Source: VRUE01 sp963764365 (GTDB lineage: Bacteria > Actinomycetota > Thermoleophilia > Solirubrobacterales > 70-9). From it: a DNA stretch of 64,000 nucleotides. Numbering within the stretch: the stretch's first letter is position 1; every line of letters starts with the position of its first letter. Location of the stretch: NCBI GenBank assembly GCA_963764365.1, contig CAVXSI010000002.1, positions 345,786 through 409,785 of the forward strand. The letters run 5' to 3'. A program made the position numbers and the translations under genes. Below the pieces are notes generated by a model. It saw only the letters and a program-made list of their open reading frames with translations. It did no database searches and had not been told where the DNA came from. Shown in pieces: positions 33,068-40,778 of the stretch.

Positions 33068-33982
33068 TTAGGGCTCGATGACGTTGCCCTGGTCGGGCTT
33101 GTCCTCCGGAGCGGCCTGGCTGTAGTCGCCGAAGGGACCGTCGCGCTCGGCGACCGCGGCGGGAACGCCCTCGCGCCCGGCCAGCTCGATGAAGCGCTTC
33201 GCGTCGGGGGTGTTGCGCATCAGGCCGTCGAGGATCGGGCCGAGGGTCTGGGTCGAGGCGAGCCCCATGCTCTCGTAGGCGTGGTTGACGACCAGCTTCA
33301 TCGCAGCCAGCTGCGAGGCGGGGATCGAAGCCAGCCCGCGGGCGGCCTCGGCGACCTCCCCCTCGAGCCGCTGGAACGGGACCGCCCGGTTGACCAGCCC
33401 GACCTCGGCGGCTTCGGCGCCCGACAGCGGCTTGCCGGTCAGCGCGTACTCCTTCGCCTTGGTCAGCCCCAGCCGGTAGAGCCACATGCCCGACAGGTAA
33501 GCCCCCCACATCCGCGAGTAGGGGGTGCCGATCCGGGCGTCCTCGCTGGCGATCACCAGGTCGGCGCAGAGCGCGAAGTCGCTGCCGCCCCCCACGCACC
33601 AGCCGTGCACCTGGGCGATCACCGGCTTCGGCGCCCGCCAGACGCTCATCAGCTTCTGGGTCGGCGCCAGGGCCGGCGCGGTCGCGGCGACGAAGTCCTT
33701 GCCCGGGTCCCACTCGCCCTCGGTGGTGAGCGCCTCGTCCCAGTGGTGGAAGCCGCCGCCGAAGTCGTAGCCGGCGCAGAACGCCCGCCCGGCGCCGCGC
33801 ACGACGATCACCTTCACGGCCTCGGCGGCGATCGCCCGCTCGACCGCCGCCTCGACCTCTTCGGGCATCGGCGGGACGATCGTGTTGAGCGAGTCGGGCC
33901 GGTTGAGGGTGACCGTCGCGACCCCGTCGGCCTCGCCGTAGAGCAGCGTCTCGAAGTCGCCGCCGCCCTGGCCGGCGCTCAT
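33068..33982 (-). CDS. Crotonase / enoyl-CoA hydratase-family protein
   Basis: A 304-residue crotonase-fold protein. The CoA-binding segment VTLNRPDSLNTI and the oxyanion-hole strands VVRGAGRAFCAGYDF and QVHGWCVGGGSDFALCADLVI are present. The position after GGGSDFAL lacks the pair of Glu residues used by hydratases, and the middle has an acidic GGGFHHWDE insert, so it may act on another CoA ester (isomerase or hydrolase). It overlaps the pgl gene by 4 nt and is last in the gnd-pgl-crotonase operon, an unexpected partner for pentose phosphate genes. Confidence 0.85.
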   Translation of the reverse strand: MSAGQGGGDFETLLYGEADGVATVTLNRPDSLNTIVPPMPEEVEAAVERAIAAEAVKVIVVRGAGRAFCAGYDFGGGFHHWDEALTTEGEWDPGKDFVAATAPALAPTQKLMSVWRAPKPVIAQVHGWCVGGGSDFALCADLVIASEDARIGTPYSRMWGAYLSGMWLYRLGLTKAKEYALTGKPLSGAEAAEVGLVNRAVPFQRLEGEVAEAARGLASIPASQLAAMKLVVNHAYESMGLASTQTLGPILDGLMRNTPDAKRFIELAGREGVPAAVAERDGPFGDYSQAAPEDKPDQGNVIEP

Positions 33983-34659
33983 CCCCCCGAGCTCCCCATC
34001 GCCGCCTCGTCGGCGACGAGGACCATCGTGTCGTTCTCGACCCGACCGGCCGGGATCGAGGTGTCGCCGGCGAGCAGCTTGGCGAGCGGCTCGCGCGCCT
34101 TCTCGCCGAAGGTCAGCCAGAGGATCCGGCGGGCCGCGGCCAGCTCGGGGTAGCTGAGGGTCATCCGGCGGTGGCCCTGGTACTCCCCGCCGGTCAGCGC
34201 GACGCGGCGGTCGGTGACCTCGAGCACCGGGTCGTCGGGGACGAGCGAGGCGGTGTGGCCGTCGGGGCCGAGCCCGAGGTGGACGAAGTCGAGCCGCTCG
34301 GGCAGCTGTGATTCGTATTCGCTCGCCGCCGCCTCGAGATCGCGGGTCGTCACCGGCATCGGTCGCAGCGTCGCCTGGTGCGGCAGCGAGAGCATCTGCA
34401 CGAGGTGGGTGAGGTTGCGGGCTTCGTCGCCGGGCGGCGCCACCCGCTCGTCGACCTGGTAGATCCGCGTCTGCTCCCAGGGCATCTCCTCCAGCTCGCC
34501 GAGCACGCCGACCATCCCCCAGGGGGTTTTTCCGCCGCTCAGGGCGAGGGCGAACTCGCCCCGCGCGGCGACCGCCTCCTGCCCCGCCGCGGCGATGATC
34601 TCGGCGGCGCGGCGCGACGCGTCGCGGTCGTCGGCGAAGACCTCGGTCTCGATCGGCAT
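33979..34659 (-). CDS. pgl: 6-phosphogluconolactonase
   Basis: A 226-residue DevB/SOL-type lactonase that opens 6-phosphogluconolactone, the second step of the oxidative pentose phosphate pathway. FALALSGGKTPWGMVGVL, then YQVDERVAPPGDEARNL and DFVHLGLGPDGHTASLVPDD are the family signatures, with the catalytic His in GPDGHTASL. It follows gnd after 21 nt on the same strand, so product and next enzyme are co-transcribed. Confidence 0.95.
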   Translation of the reverse strand: MPIETEVFADDRDASRRAAEIIAAAGQEAVAARGEFALALSGGKTPWGMVGVLGELEEMPWEQTRIYQVDERVAPPGDEARNLTHLVQMLSLPHQATLRPMPVTTRDLEAAASEYESQLPERLDFVHLGLGPDGHTASLVPDDPVLEVTDRRVALTGGEYQGHRRMTLSYPELAAARRILWLTFGEKAREPLAKLLAGDTSIPAGRVENDTMVLVADEAAMGSSGG

Positions 34660-34680
34660 CGAGATCGCCCCGCCGCCGGC

Positions 34681-35697
34681 CTAGGCGGACTTCTCGTCGT
34701 GGCCGCCGAACTGCTTGCGCATCGCCGACAGCACCTTGTCGCCGAAGTCGTCCAGCCCGCGCGAGAAGAAGCGCTCGTACAGCGCCGTGGTCAGCACCGG
34801 CGAGGGCACCCCCTCGTCGATCGCCGCGATCGAGGTCCAGCGGCCCTCGCCGGAATCCGAGACGCGGCCGGCGAAGTTCGAGAGGTCGGGCGATTCCTGC
34901 ATCGCCGCCGCGGTCAGGTCGAGCAGCCAGGAGCCGATCACGCTGCCCCGCCGCCAGACCTCGGCGACCTCGGGCAGGTCGATCTCGTACTGGTAGTACT
35001 CGGGCTGCTCGAGCGGCGCCGTCTCGGCGTCCTGTTCGCGCGTCGCCTTGCCGGCGTCGGCGTTGCGAAGGATGTTCAGCCCCTCCGCGTAGGCGGCCAT
35101 CACCCCGTACTCGATCCCGTTGTGGACCATCTTCACGAAGTGCCCGGCGCCGTTCGGGCCGCAGTGCAGGTAGCCGTTCTCCGAGGGCGAGGGGTCGCCG
35201 GAGCGTCCCGGGGTGCGCTCGGCCTCCTCCACCCCCGGGGCCAGCGAGGCGAAGACCGAGTCGAGCCGCTGCACGGCGCCGTCGGGCCCGCCGATCATCA
35301 GGCAGTAGCCCCGTTCGAGGCCGTGCACGCCGCCGCTGGTGCCGCAGTCGACGAAGTCGATCTGCTTCGCGCGCAGCTTGCCGGCGCGGCGGATGTCGTC
35401 ACGGTAGTAGGAGTTGCCGCCGTCGACGATCGCGTCGCCCGCCTCCAGCGTCGCGGCGACCTCGTCGATCGTCTTCTCGGTGATCTCCCCGGAGGGGACC
35501 ATCACCCAGACGGCGCGCGGCGCGCTCAGCTTCGAGGACAGCTCCTCCAGCGACGATGCGCCCTCGGCGCCCTCCCCGGCCAGTTCGGAGATCGCCTCGG
35601 GGTTGACGTCGTAGACGACGACGCGATGCCCGTCGCGCATCAACCGGCGGGCCATGTTGGCCCCCATCCGTCCGAGACCGACCATTCCCAACTCCAT
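34681..35697 (-). CDS. gnd: 6-phosphogluconate dehydrogenase, short form
   Basis: A 338-residue decarboxylating 6-phosphogluconate dehydrogenase of the short (GndA/YqeC-like) class, about 130 residues shorter than the classical enzyme. The Rossmann loop is GLGRMGANMARRL (7-19), DGGNSYYRDDIRRA and DCGTSGGVHGLERGYCLMIGG follow, and the catalytic Lys/Asn pair is in GHFVKMVHNGIEYGVM. Short forms are often NAD-dependent. A GGAGGAGG ribosome site precedes the ATG. Divergent from zwf across a 122-bp spacer that has an inverted repeat. Confidence 0.94.
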   Translation of the reverse strand: MELGMVGLGRMGANMARRLMRDGHRVVVYDVNPEAISELAGEGAEGASSLEELSSKLSAPRAVWVMVPSGEITEKTIDEVAATLEAGDAIVDGGNSYYRDDIRRAGKLRAKQIDFVDCGTSGGVHGLERGYCLMIGGPDGAVQRLDSVFASLAPGVEEAERTPGRSGDPSPSENGYLHCGPNGAGHFVKMVHNGIEYGVMAAYAEGLNILRNADAGKATREQDAETAPLEQPEYYQYEIDLPEVAEVWRRGSVIGSWLLDLTAAAMQESPDLSNFAGRVSDSGEGRWTSIAAIDEGVPSPVLTTALYERFFSRGLDDFGDKVLSAMRKQFGGHDEKSA

Positions 35698-35786
35698 CAG
35701 CGCTTCCTCCTCCTCGACGTCTGCTTCGGCTCGATGCGGCTAACCCTACGCGACCGGCGCGGCTCGGCTGTTGCTCGCGTAAACAA

Positions 35787-35808
35787 CTATCCGGTCCAAC
35801 TCGGATAG
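35787..35808. promoter_or_regulatory. Inverted repeat in the gnd/zwf spacer
   Basis: CTATCCG, eight bases, CGGATAG: a perfect 7+7 repeat whose right arm overlaps the likely zwf -10 box (TAGCCT at 35806-35811, 8 nt from the ATG). It is a candidate operator for zwf or for both divergent genes. Confidence 0.4.
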
Positions 35809-35819
35809 CCTGCGCGTCG

Positions 35820-37256
35820 ATGGCGAAGCGCACCGACAGCGCGGCGGCGGCCGACGTGCTGACGATCTTCGGGATCAGCGGCGACCTGGCGAAGAAAATG
35901 ACCTTCCGGGCGCTCTACCGGCTGGAGGTGAGCGGCAAGCTCGGCTGCCCGATCGTCGGCGTCGCGCTCGACGACTGGACCGACGAGCAGCTTCGCGAGC
36001 ACGCCCACAAGGCGATCGCGAGCACCGTCAAAGACCCCGACGAGGAGGTCTTCGCCCGGCTCGCCGCCCGCTTCTCCTACGTGCAGGGCGACTACGCCGA
36101 TCCGGACACCTTCAAGCGGGTCGGCGAGGCGATCAAGGGGCGGGAGCGCCCCGTCTTCTACCTGGAGATCCCGCCGGCGCTGTTCGCGACCGTGGTCGGC
36201 GGGCTCGGCGAGGCCGGCCTGACCGCGAACGCGCGGGTGGTGATCGAGAAGCCGTTCGGCCACGACCTCGAATCGGCCCGCGCCCTCAACGCCGAGCTGC
36301 ACGAGGTCCTCGCCGAGGAGCAGATCCTGCGGATCGACCATTACCTCGGCAAGGAGCCGGTGATGGACATCGCCTACCTGCGCTTCGCCAACTCGCTGCT
36401 CGAGCCGGTCTGGAACCGCGAGCACGTCTCCCACGTGCAGATGACGATCGCCGAGGACTTCGGGGTCGAGGACCGGGGCCGCTTCTACGACGCGGTCGGG
36501 GCGATGCGCGACGTGATCCAGAACCACGCCCTCCAGGTGCTCTCGCTGGTCGCGATGGAGCCGCCGGCCGGCAACCAGCCCGACACGGTCCGCGACAAGA
36601 AGGTCGAGCTGTTCCGGGCGGTGCGCGCCGCCGACCCGCAGCGCTACGTGCGCGGCCAGTACGACGGCTTCCGTGAAGTTGAGAACGTGGCGCCGGACTC
36701 GACCACCGAGACCTTCGCCGCGGTCGAGCTGGCGATCGACAACTGGCGCTGGAGCGGCGTCCCCTTCTTCATCCGCGCCGGCAAGAACATGCCGGTGAAG
36801 GCGAGCGAGGTGAGCGTCGTCTTCAAGCGGCCGCCGCGGCTCGGGGTCGGCGACGGCAAACTGCCCGAGCCGAACCAGATGACGGTGCGGATCGAGCCCA
36901 AACCGGGCGCCCGCACCCGCCTCTGGGCGAAGCGGGCCGGGCTCGAGGAGGTCGAGCCGGCCGACCTCGAGGTGCTGTTCGAAAAGTCCCCCGGCGAGGA
37001 CCCCGAGCCCTACGAGCGGCTGCTCGGCGACGCGCTGGCCGGAACCAGCCAGCTCTTCACCCGCGAGGACGCGGTCGAGGAGACCTGGCGGATCGTGCAG
37101 CCGCTGCTCGACGACCCCGGGCCGGTGCATCCCTACCAGCCGGGCACCTGGGGGCCGAAGGAGGCCGACAACCTGACCCGCGGGATCTGCCAGTGGTTCG
37201 AACCATGGCTGCCATGGCCGCCTGGCGCAATGCCGACCGGCGTGCTAGGTTTTTGA
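35820..37256 (+). CDS. zwf: Glucose-6-phosphate 1-dehydrogenase
   Basis: A 478-residue enzyme of usual bacterial length that oxidises glucose-6-phosphate to the lactone with NADP or NAD. The nucleotide loop is IFGISGDLAKK (residues 14-24), VIEKPFGHDLESA follows, and the substrate/catalytic motif RIDHYLGKEPV is near 171-181. The C-terminal VHPYQPGTWGPKEADNL is typical. Together with the divergent gnd and pgl it makes a full oxidative branch. Confidence 0.97.
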   Translation: MAKRTDSAAAADVLTIFGISGDLAKKMTFRALYRLEVSGKLGCPIVGVALDDWTDEQLREHAHKAIASTVKDPDEEVFARLAARFSYVQGDYADPDTFKRVGEAIKGRERPVFYLEIPPALFATVVGGLGEAGLTANARVVIEKPFGHDLESARALNAELHEVLAEEQILRIDHYLGKEPVMDIAYLRFANSLLEPVWNREHVSHVQMTIAEDFGVEDRGRFYDAVGAMRDVIQNHALQVLSLVAMEPPAGNQPDTVRDKKVELFRAVRAADPQRYVRGQYDGFREVENVAPDSTTETFAAVELAIDNWRWSGVPFFIRAGKNMPVKASEVSVVFKRPPRLGVGDGKLPEPNQMTVRIEPKPGARTRLWAKRAGLEEVEPADLEVLFEKSPGEDPEPYERLLGDALAGTSQLFTREDAVEETWRIVQPLLDDPGPVHPYQPGTWGPKEADNLTRGICQWFEPWLPWPPGAMPTGVLGF

Positions 37257-37258
37257 TT

Positions 37259-37277
37259 CCTAGTTAGGGCAACCTAA
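37259..37277. promoter_or_regulatory. DtxR/IdeR-like iron box before efeU
   Basis: TTAGGGCAACCTAA (37264-37277) matches the inner part of the IdeR consensus TTAGGTTAGGCTAACCTAA at 12 of 14 positions; a further TTAGGG follows. It lies about 42 nt before the efeU ATG. Confidence 0.55.
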
Positions 37278-37318
37278 TTAGGGTTCCCGGAACCCGGACG
37301 AGAAAGGCGGCTGGCTGG

Positions 37319-38188
37319 ATGATCCCCACCCTGGTGATCGCCCTGCGCGAGGGCGTCGAGGCGACCCTGATCGTCGGCATCGTCGCCGCCTTCCTGGCCA
37401 GGGAGGGACGGCGCGACGCGATGCGCCAGGTCTGGGCCGGGGTGGCGATCGCGGTGGCGCTCTGCGTCGGCATCGCGGTGCTGCTGCGGGTGGTCGGCCA
37501 GCAGCTCCCGCAGCGCGAGCAGGAGGGGCTGGAGACGGTGATCGGCCTGATCGCGGTCTCCGCCGTGACCTACATGATCGTCTGGATGCGGCGCCACGCC
37601 CGCGGCATCAAAGCCGAGCTGGAGGGCAGCGCGGCGACCGCCCTGGCGGCCGGCTCGACGATGGCGCTGGTCGCGATGGCCTTCCTCGCGGTCCTGCGCG
37701 AGGGCTTCGAGACCTCGGTCTTCCTGCTCGCCGCCTTCCAGGACGCCAGCGACCCGGCCGCGGCCGGCGCCGGCGCGGTGATCGGCCTGATCGCGGCAGT
37801 CGCGATCGGGCTCGGCATCTACCGCGGCGGCGTGCGGATCAACCTCGCCCGCTTCTTCCGCGTCACCGGCCTGATCCTCGTCTTCGTCGCCGCCGGCCTG
37901 CTGGCCACCGCCGCCCACACCGCCCACGAGGCGGGTTGGCTGAACGGCCTCCAGAGCCAGGCGGTCGACCTCTCCTGGCTGGTCCAGCCGGGGACCGTCT
38001 CCGGCTCGCTGCTGACCGGGATGCTGGGCCTACAGCCGCAGCCTGCCGTCGGCGAGGCGCTGGTCTACCTCCTCTTCGCGCTGCCGATGGCGCTCTACGT
38101 CCTCTGGCCGGACCGGCTGCGGCCGAGCCGCGGCCTCGCCCGGCTCCGCAGAGGCCGGCGGGCCACCCCGGCCGAGCTACCCGCCTGA
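37319..38188 (+). CDS. efeU: EfeU ferrous/ferric iron permease (FTR1 family)
   Basis: A 289-residue membrane protein with seven helices. The two iron-binding REXXE motifs of the FTR1 family are present: REGVE (residues 10-14, first helix) and REGFE (about 126-130, fourth helix). It takes iron through the membrane, working with EfeO and EfeB encoded downstream. It is preceded by an iron box and starts the efeU-efeB unit, 13 nt before efeB. The gene order U-B-O differs from the common U-O-B. Confidence 0.95.
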   Translation: MIPTLVIALREGVEATLIVGIVAAFLAREGRRDAMRQVWAGVAIAVALCVGIAVLLRVVGQQLPQREQEGLETVIGLIAVSAVTYMIVWMRRHARGIKAELEGSAATALAAGSTMALVAMAFLAVLREGFETSVFLLAAFQDASDPAAAGAGAVIGLIAAVAIGLGIYRGGVRINLARFFRVTGLILVFVAAGLLATAAHTAHEAGWLNGLQSQAVDLSWLVQPGTVSGSLLTGMLGLQPQPAVGEALVYLLFALPMALYVLWPDRLRPSRGLARLRRGRRATPAELPA

Positions 38189-38201
38189 CCCGCCCACCGC
38201 G

Positions 38202-39440
38202 ATGACGGAGATGACTCGACGCCGGCTGCTGGCCTCGGCCGGAATCGGCGCCGCCGGGCTGGGGCTGGGCGGCGCCGGCGGCTTCCTCGTCGGCCGTGAG
38301 ACGGCCGAGGCCTCCGGCGATGGCACCGGCGCGGTGCCCTTCTACGGCGCGCACCAGGCGGGAATCGCGACCGCGGCCCAGGACCGCCTTCACCTCGCCG
38401 CCTTCGACCTGGTCACCAACAGCCGCGCGGAGCTGCGCGAGCTGATGCGCGAGTGGTCGCAGGCGGCGGCCGAGATGACCGCCGGGCAGACGGTCGGCGG
38501 GGCCAACTCGCTGCAGCCGGCGCCGCCCGACGACACCGGCGAGACCGTCGGCCTGCTCCCCTCCCGCCTCACCGTCACCTTCGGCTTCGGCCCGAGCCTG
38601 TTCGGGCGCCGCGGACTCGGCCTGCGCCGGCGGCGGCCGGCGGCGCTGGCGGAGATCCCGCCGCTGCCGGCCGACGAGCTCGACCCGGCCGAAAGCGGCG
38701 GCGACCTCTGCGTACAGGCCTGCTCCGACGATCCCCAGGTCGCCTTCCACGCGGTCCGCAACCTGGCCCGGATCGGCCGCGGCGCGGTGGTGATGCGCTG
38801 GTCGCAGCTCGGCTTCGGCCGCACCTCGACCACCAGCCGCAACCAGGACACGCCGCGCAACCTGATGGGCTTCAAGGACGGCACGGCGAACATCCGCGCC
38901 GAGGACGCGGAGGCGATGCGGCGCTTCGTCTGGGTCGGCGGCAACGGCAGCCCGGCCTGGATGCGCGGCGGCAGCTACGTGGTGACGCGCCGCATCCGCA
39001 TGCTGCTCGAGGTCTGGGACCGCTCCTCGCTGGAAGACCAGGAGGCGACGATCGGGCGCGACAAGTACCAGGGGGCGCCGCTGGGCGGCTCGAAGGAGTC
39101 GGACCCGCTCGACCTCGACGCCCAGCGCGACGGCAAACCGGCGATCCCGGTCGACGCCCATGTGCGCCTCGCTTCCGCCTCGTTCAACGGCGGCGAGCGG
39201 ATCCTGCGCCGCGGCTACTCGTTCACCGACGGCGTCGACGAGAGTCTCGGCGAGCTCGAAGCGGGGCTGTTCTTCATCTGCTTCCAGCGCGACCCGCGGC
39301 ATCAGTTCGTGCCGATCCAGCGGCGGCTCGGCTCCAACGACGCCCTCAACGAGTACATCAAGCACGTCGGCAGCGCCGTCTTCGCGGTGCCGCCGGGCGC
39401 TCGCCGCGGCGGCTACGTAGGCGAGACGCTGCTCGGCTGA
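38202..39440 (+). CDS. efeB: EfeB, Tat-exported Dyp-type haem peroxidase
   Basis: A 412-residue DyP peroxidase. A Tat signal opens the protein (TRRRLLASAGIGAAG, residues 5-19). The distal haem motif GFKDGTANI (about 222-230) has the catalytic Asp, a later GSYVVTRRIRML follows, and RRGYSFTDG carries the C-terminal Arg region. In the Efe system it oxidises Fe(II) or takes part in haem-iron release outside the membrane. Haem needs the proximal His around the ASFNGGERI-region, which I did not pin down. Directly downstream of efeU. Confidence 0.95.
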   Translation: MTEMTRRRLLASAGIGAAGLGLGGAGGFLVGRETAEASGDGTGAVPFYGAHQAGIATAAQDRLHLAAFDLVTNSRAELRELMREWSQAAAEMTAGQTVGGANSLQPAPPDDTGETVGLLPSRLTVTFGFGPSLFGRRGLGLRRRRPAALAEIPPLPADELDPAESGGDLCVQACSDDPQVAFHAVRNLARIGRGAVVMRWSQLGFGRTSTTSRNQDTPRNLMGFKDGTANIRAEDAEAMRRFVWVGGNGSPAWMRGGSYVVTRRIRMLLEVWDRSSLEDQEATIGRDKYQGAPLGGSKESDPLDLDAQRDGKPAIPVDAHVRLASASFNGGERILRRGYSFTDGVDESLGELEAGLFFICFQRDPRHQFVPIQRRLGSNDALNEYIKHVGSAVFAVPPGARRGGYVGETLLG

Positions 39441-39513
39441 TGGACGTGCCGCCTCTTCGGCGCCCATATGGGCCGGCGGCGCGTTTTATTCCGACTTCAT
39501 CCGTAGGTTTTTG

Positions 39514-39527
39514 TTAGGGTGCCCTAA
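39514..39527. promoter_or_regulatory. DtxR/IdeR-like iron box before efeO
   Basis: TTAGGGTGCCCTAA is a perfect 6+6 palindrome with a 2-nt centre, 33 nt before the efeO ATG. The upstream bases TAGGTTTTTG are the same as those beside the efeU box, so both promoters share one design. Confidence 0.6.
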
Positions 39528-39560
39528 CTCTCGAAGAGCAACCGCAAAGGAGCCCCGCAG

Positions 39561-40682
39561 ATGAGCCGAATCCCCGTCCACCCCGCGCTGCTGGCGATCG
39601 GCATCGGCCTCGCCGCGATCGCCGCCACCGGCTGCGGATCGAGCGGCGAGGCCCCGGCGGGCGCCAAGCGGATGTCGTTCGCGATCACCGACGCCGGCTG
39701 CGAGCCGAACACGGCGAAGGCGCCGGCCGGGCCGATCGTCTTCGAGGTCGAAAACACCGGCACCTCGAAGGTGAGCGAGTTCGAGGTGCTGGACGGGGAC
39801 ACGATCGTCGGCGAGGTCGAGAACCTCTCCGACGGCCTCTCGAGAAGCTTCTCGCTGACCCTGGAGCGGGGCGAGTACACGCTCTACTGCCCGGGCGGCT
39901 CCGAGGAGCGCGGCACGCTGACCGTCTCCGGTGAGCTGCAGGCGAACGACAGCCCGCAGGTCGAGGCGGCGATCGCCGACTACCGCTCCCACCTGGAGAA
40001 GAACACCGGCGAGCTGGTCGCGGCGACCGAACCGTTCACCGCGGCGGTGATCGCCGGCGACGTCGAGCGGGCGAAGCGGCTCTACCCGGCGGCGCGCGTC
40101 CCCTACGAGCGGATCGAGCCGGTGGCCGAGTCCTTCGGCGACCTCGACCCGCGCATCGACGCGCGCGAGAACGACGTCCCGGCCGACGAATTCGAAGGCT
40201 TCCACAAGATCGAGCAGGCGCTCTGGGTGGACGGCACGACCGCCGGCATGGCGCCGGTCGCCAGGAAGCTGCTGGCCGACGTGAAGGAGCTGCGGCGCAA
40301 GGTGAAGACGGTCGAACTGCAGGCGGTGCAGATCGCCAACGGCGCCAACGAGCTGCTCGGCGAGGTCTCGGCCTCGAAGATCACCGGCGAGGAGGAGCGC
40401 TACTCGCACCTCGACCTGGTCGACTTCGAGGCCAACGTCGAAGGCTCCGAGGCCGCCTTCGACGCGGTCGAGCCGCTGGTCGCGAAGCGGGACCCGGAGC
40501 TGGTCAAGCGGATCGAAGCCGACTTCGACGCCGTCTACGCGGCGCTGAAGCCCTACCGCCGCGGGAACGGCTTCGTCCCCTACGCGGAGCTGAGCGAAGC
40601 CGATACGCGCGAGCTGGCGCAGAGGATCGACGCGCTGGCCGAGCGCTTGTCGGAAGTCCCGGCCCTGCTCGTAACGGGGTAG
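39561..40682 (+). CDS. efeO: EfeO, iron-binding lipoprotein (cupredoxin + imelysin M75)
   Basis: A 373-residue lipoprotein: the signal and lipobox ATGC place the lipid on C25. An N-terminal cupredoxin-like domain (about 35-125, with EPNTAKAPAGPIVFEVENTG) is followed by an imelysin/M75 domain with the metal motif FHKIEQAL (HxxE, about residue 214). In Efe systems this protein binds iron outside and passes it to EfeU. It has an AAAGGAG ribosome site and its own iron box, so it can be expressed apart from efeUB. Confidence 0.95.
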   Translation: MSRIPVHPALLAIGIGLAAIAATGCGSSGEAPAGAKRMSFAITDAGCEPNTAKAPAGPIVFEVENTGTSKVSEFEVLDGDTIVGEVENLSDGLSRSFSLTLERGEYTLYCPGGSEERGTLTVSGELQANDSPQVEAAIADYRSHLEKNTGELVAATEPFTAAVIAGDVERAKRLYPAARVPYERIEPVAESFGDLDPRIDARENDVPADEFEGFHKIEQALWVDGTTAGMAPVARKLLADVKELRRKVKTVELQAVQIANGANELLGEVSASKITGEEERYSHLDLVDFEANVEGSEAAFDAVEPLVAKRDPELVKRIEADFDAVYAALKPYRRGNGFVPYAELSEADTRELAQRIDALAERLSEVPALLVTG

Positions 40683-40683
40683 G

Positions 40684-40757
40684 CCGGCGGGTCCTGTCGC
40701 GGGGTAGGGCACCCCGTCCTCGCCGGACGGGGAACCCAACCCCGCACCACCCGCCGG
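40684..40757. terminator. Long segmented hairpin after efeO
   Basis: A 74-nt nested inverted repeat between efeO and recQ: CCGGCGGGT/ACCCGCCGG outside, then GCGGGGT/ACCCCGC, GGG/CCC and CCCCGTCC/GGACGGGG around a TCGCC loop, with small internal loops. It probably ends efeO transcription, though it has no T run and its regular bulges would also suit a structured RNA. Confidence 0.5.
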
Positions 40758-40778
40758 ACAACGTCATAGGCTGAATTG

